From Trichomonas vaginalis G3 (lineage: Eukaryota > Parabasalia > Trichomonadida > Trichomonadidae): a stretch of DNA of 64,000 nt. The translations under genes and the position numbers were made by a program. Of the stretch, positions 62,085 through 64,000 are shown in pieces. How positions within the stretch are numbered: the first letter of the stretch is position 1; each line of letters opens with the position of its first letter. The notes beneath the pieces were generated by a model. The model worked only from the letters and a program-made list of their open reading frames with translations, made no database searches and was not told where the DNA came from. The stretch covers positions 13,968,522 through 14,032,521 of the forward strand of contig NC_067204.1 in the NCBI RefSeq assembly GCF_026262505.1, read 5' to 3'.

Positions 62085-62282
62085 GTGCAATTTGCATTTA
62101 TCTTGTTATGTGATGCATATTTTCACGATCTGACAGCAGAAATCGAATCAGCGGAGCCAGAAGAATCAGATTACGTGTGGAAAATAGGTTTTGAACGCTT
62201 AGATAGGGCTAAAATGAGACTTTATGAGATGTGTTGTATAATTATAGTTTTTGCGATAATGTGTCATGAGATCAGAATATGA
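62085..62282 (+). CDS. Same frame in right palindrome arm (65 codons)
   Basis: MQFAFILLCDAYFHDLTAEI begins here; from LCDAYFH onward it is the same as the left-arm frame. The different first residues come from the unique spacer, which shows where the inverted arms end (about 62,095). It is transcribed away from the centre of the palindrome, as is its twin. Confidence 0.35.
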   Translation: MQFAFILLCDAYFHDLTAEIESAEPEESDYVWKIGFERLDRAKMRLYEMCCIIIVFAIMCHEIRI

Positions 62283-62460
62283 AGAGAGTAAATATGTATT
62301 ATTGTCACAGGTTTATATGTGGGATAGCTCGATAGAGTCTCTAAAGAGATTAGTACGTGAGTAAGGCGATTTAATAAACAAAAGAAAGAAATAATTAATT
62401 TTTTTTTTAACTTCGAAAAGATTGTATGAAAGTGTCTTTGATTGTAAGATACATTTAGAT

Positions 62461-64000
62461 CGACAAGAGTGTATTGTGCACTCTTGTCGGTCAAACTTCC
62501 GCATTCAAGTTATGAATGCAGAAGATTGTCTCATTCTGGGAGACATGCAGTGACAATGTCTCCGGAATGAGACATGCAGACCGACAAGAGTGCACAATAC
62601 ACTCTGTCGGTCAAAGTTTTGCAACCACATTCTGATTGCAGAAGATTGTCTCATTCTGGGAGACATGCAGTGACAATGTCTCCCGGAATGAGACATGCAG
62701 ACCGACAAGAGTGCACAATACACTCTTGTCGGTCAAGTTTTGCAACCACATTCTGATTGCATAAGATTGTCTCATTCTGGGAGACATGCAGAGGCAATGT
62801 CTCCCGGAATGAGACATGCAGACCGACAAGAGTGCACAATACACTCTTGTCGGTCAAAGTTTTGCAACCACATTCTGATTGCATAAGATTGTCTCATTCT
62901 GGGAGACATGCAGAGTGCAATGTCTCCCGGAATGAGACATGCAGACCGACAAGAGTGCACAATACACTCTTGTCGGTCAAACTTCCCATTCAATTATGAA
63001 TGCGGAAGATTGTCTCATTCTGGGAGACATGCAGTGACAATGTCTCCCGGAATGAGACATGCAGACCGACAAGAGTGCACAATACACTCTTGTCGGTCAA
63101 AGTTTTGCAACCACATTCTGATTGCAGAAGATTGTCTCATTCTGGGAGACATGCAGTGCAATGTCTCCCGGAATGAGACATGCAGACCGACAAGAGTGCA
63201 CAATACACTCTTGTCGGTCAAAGTTTTGCAACCACATTCTGATTGCATAAGATTGTCTCATTCTGGGAGACATGCAGAGTGCAATGTCTCCCGGAATGAG
63301 ACATGCAGACCGACAAGAGTGCACAATACACTCTTGTCGGTCAAAGTTTTGCAACCACATTCTGATTGCATAAGATTGTCTCATTCTGGGAGACATGCAG
63401 ACAATGTCTCCCGGAATGAGACATGCAGACCGACAAGAGTGCACAATACACTTTGTCGGTCAAACTTCCGCATTCAAGTTATGAATGCGGAAGAGTGTCT
63501 CATTCTGGGAGACATGTCACTGATGTCTCCCGGAATGAGACATGCAGACCGACAAGAGTGCACAATACACTCTTGTCGGTCAAAGTTTTGCAACCACATT
63601 CTGATTGCATAAGATTGTCTCATTCTGGGAGACATGCAGTGCAATGTCTCCCGGAATGAGACATGCAGACCGACAAGAGTGCACAATACACTCTTGTCGG
63701 TCAAAGTTTTGCAACCACATTCTGATTGCATAAGATTGTCTCATTCTGGGAGACATGCAGAGTGACAATGTCTCCCGGAATGAGACATGCAGACCGACAA
63801 GAGTGCACAATACACTCTTGTCGGTCAAAGTTTTGCAACCACATTCTGATTGCAGAAGATTGTCTCATTCTGGGAGACATGCAGTGCAATGTCTCCCGGA
63901 ATGAGACATGCAGACCGACAAGAGTGCACAATACACTCTTGTCGGTCAAAGTTTTGCAACCACATTCTGATTGCATAAGATTGTCTCATTCTGGGAGACA
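62461..64000 (+). repeat. 121-bp hairpin satellite, right arm (13 or more units, continues past the window)
   Basis: Hairpin A (ACCGACAAGAGTG, loop CACAATA, CACTCTTGTCGGT) begins at about 62,461, 62,581, 62,702, 62,823, 62,946, 63,066, 63,187, 63,310, 63,430, 63,549, 63,670, 63,794 and 63,915, a period of 119-124 bp. Each unit also has hairpin B (TGTCTCATTCTGGGAGACAT against ATGTCTCCCGGAATGAGACA, a 20-bp stem with one T-G pair kept in most copies). A third stem appears in two forms: TTTTGCAA/TTGCATAA or CTTCCGCATTCA/TGAATGCGGAAG. Length differences fall in the loops. Many chance frames cross it; none is a gene. Confidence 0.95.

Larger units (their letters stand above)
61437..62465. repeat. 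Giant inverted repeat: ~370-bp arms around a ~280-bp spacer
   Basis: The sequence from 61,437 to about 61,805 is found, almost unchanged, in reverse complement from about 62,095 to 62,465. Both arms join the 121-bp satellite at the same place (next to the CACTCTTGTCG hairpin arm). The two satellite arrays are therefore part of the same inverted duplication. The spacer (61,810-62,090) is AT-rich and unique. Few differences are seen between the arms, so the duplication is recent or is kept uniform by gene conversion. Confidence 0.9.

Noticed and set aside
61062-63976. Many frames of 60-234 codons in the 121-bp satellite
   Set aside because: Translations are repeats of RPTRVHN/SFRET/CRSACLIPGD-type strings on both strands, caused by the satellite period being near a multiple of three.

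Overview
The window reads as nuclear DNA of a parabasalid protist, a trichomonad of the Trichomonas or Tritrichomonas type. The grounds are very AT-rich spacers, long intronless genes, a large Polinton/Maverick element, ankyrin proteins of the kind expanded in trichomonads, and an initiator-like TCATTG 18 nt before one start codon. I cannot name the species from sequence alone.

Layout. Positions 1 to about 18,313 are one Polinton/Maverick DNA element whose left end lies outside the window. It holds about thirty genes on both strands: SF3 helicase, packaging ATPase, protein-primed DNA polymerase B, integrase, candidate capsid proteins, a phage-like tail-fibre protein, an HNH-type domain, an N6-adenine DNA methyltransferase and many small unknowns. 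It is a fossil: roughly eight to ten genes look interrupted. It abuts a 37-bp satellite (18,314-19,920) that is part of a minus-strand ankyrin gene. From 20.7 to 29.8 kb lie small transposon-like elements and three host genes (coiled-coil/C2 protein, unknown 196-residue protein, ARL5-like GTPase). A 2,251-residue TOR-type kinase (29.8-36.6 kb) and a 1,124-residue multi-pass protein (37.3-40.7 kb) follow. After 4 kb of featureless AT-rich DNA comes a second, inverted copy of the ankyrin gene (44.8-52.1 kb), swollen by about 6 kb of the same 37-bp satellite with seven spaced ankyrin units and a terminal one.

The last 12 kb is the strangest. From 53.67 to 57.02 kb is a GC-rich island made of about 35 hairpins, the last dozen pairs repeating every ~121 bp. 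After a nested DNA transposon pair (57.17-59.53 kb) comes a giant inverted duplication centred near 61.95 kb. Its arms carry a 62-codon reading frame and are flanked on both sides by another hairpin satellite, also of ~121-bp period but of unrelated sequence, which runs off the right edge.

How the parts fit. The host genes are ordinary housekeeping functions (growth signalling, Golgi traffic, perhaps cilia or basal body) with no operon logic. The rest is shaped by repeats: TTAA-flanked and TA-flanked transposons, a Polinton next to a satellite, and satellites built from dyad symmetries. The two 121-bp hairpin arrays are the best candidates for something undescribed: either structured non-coding RNA loci or a dyad-rich structural DNA such as a centromere-like satellite.
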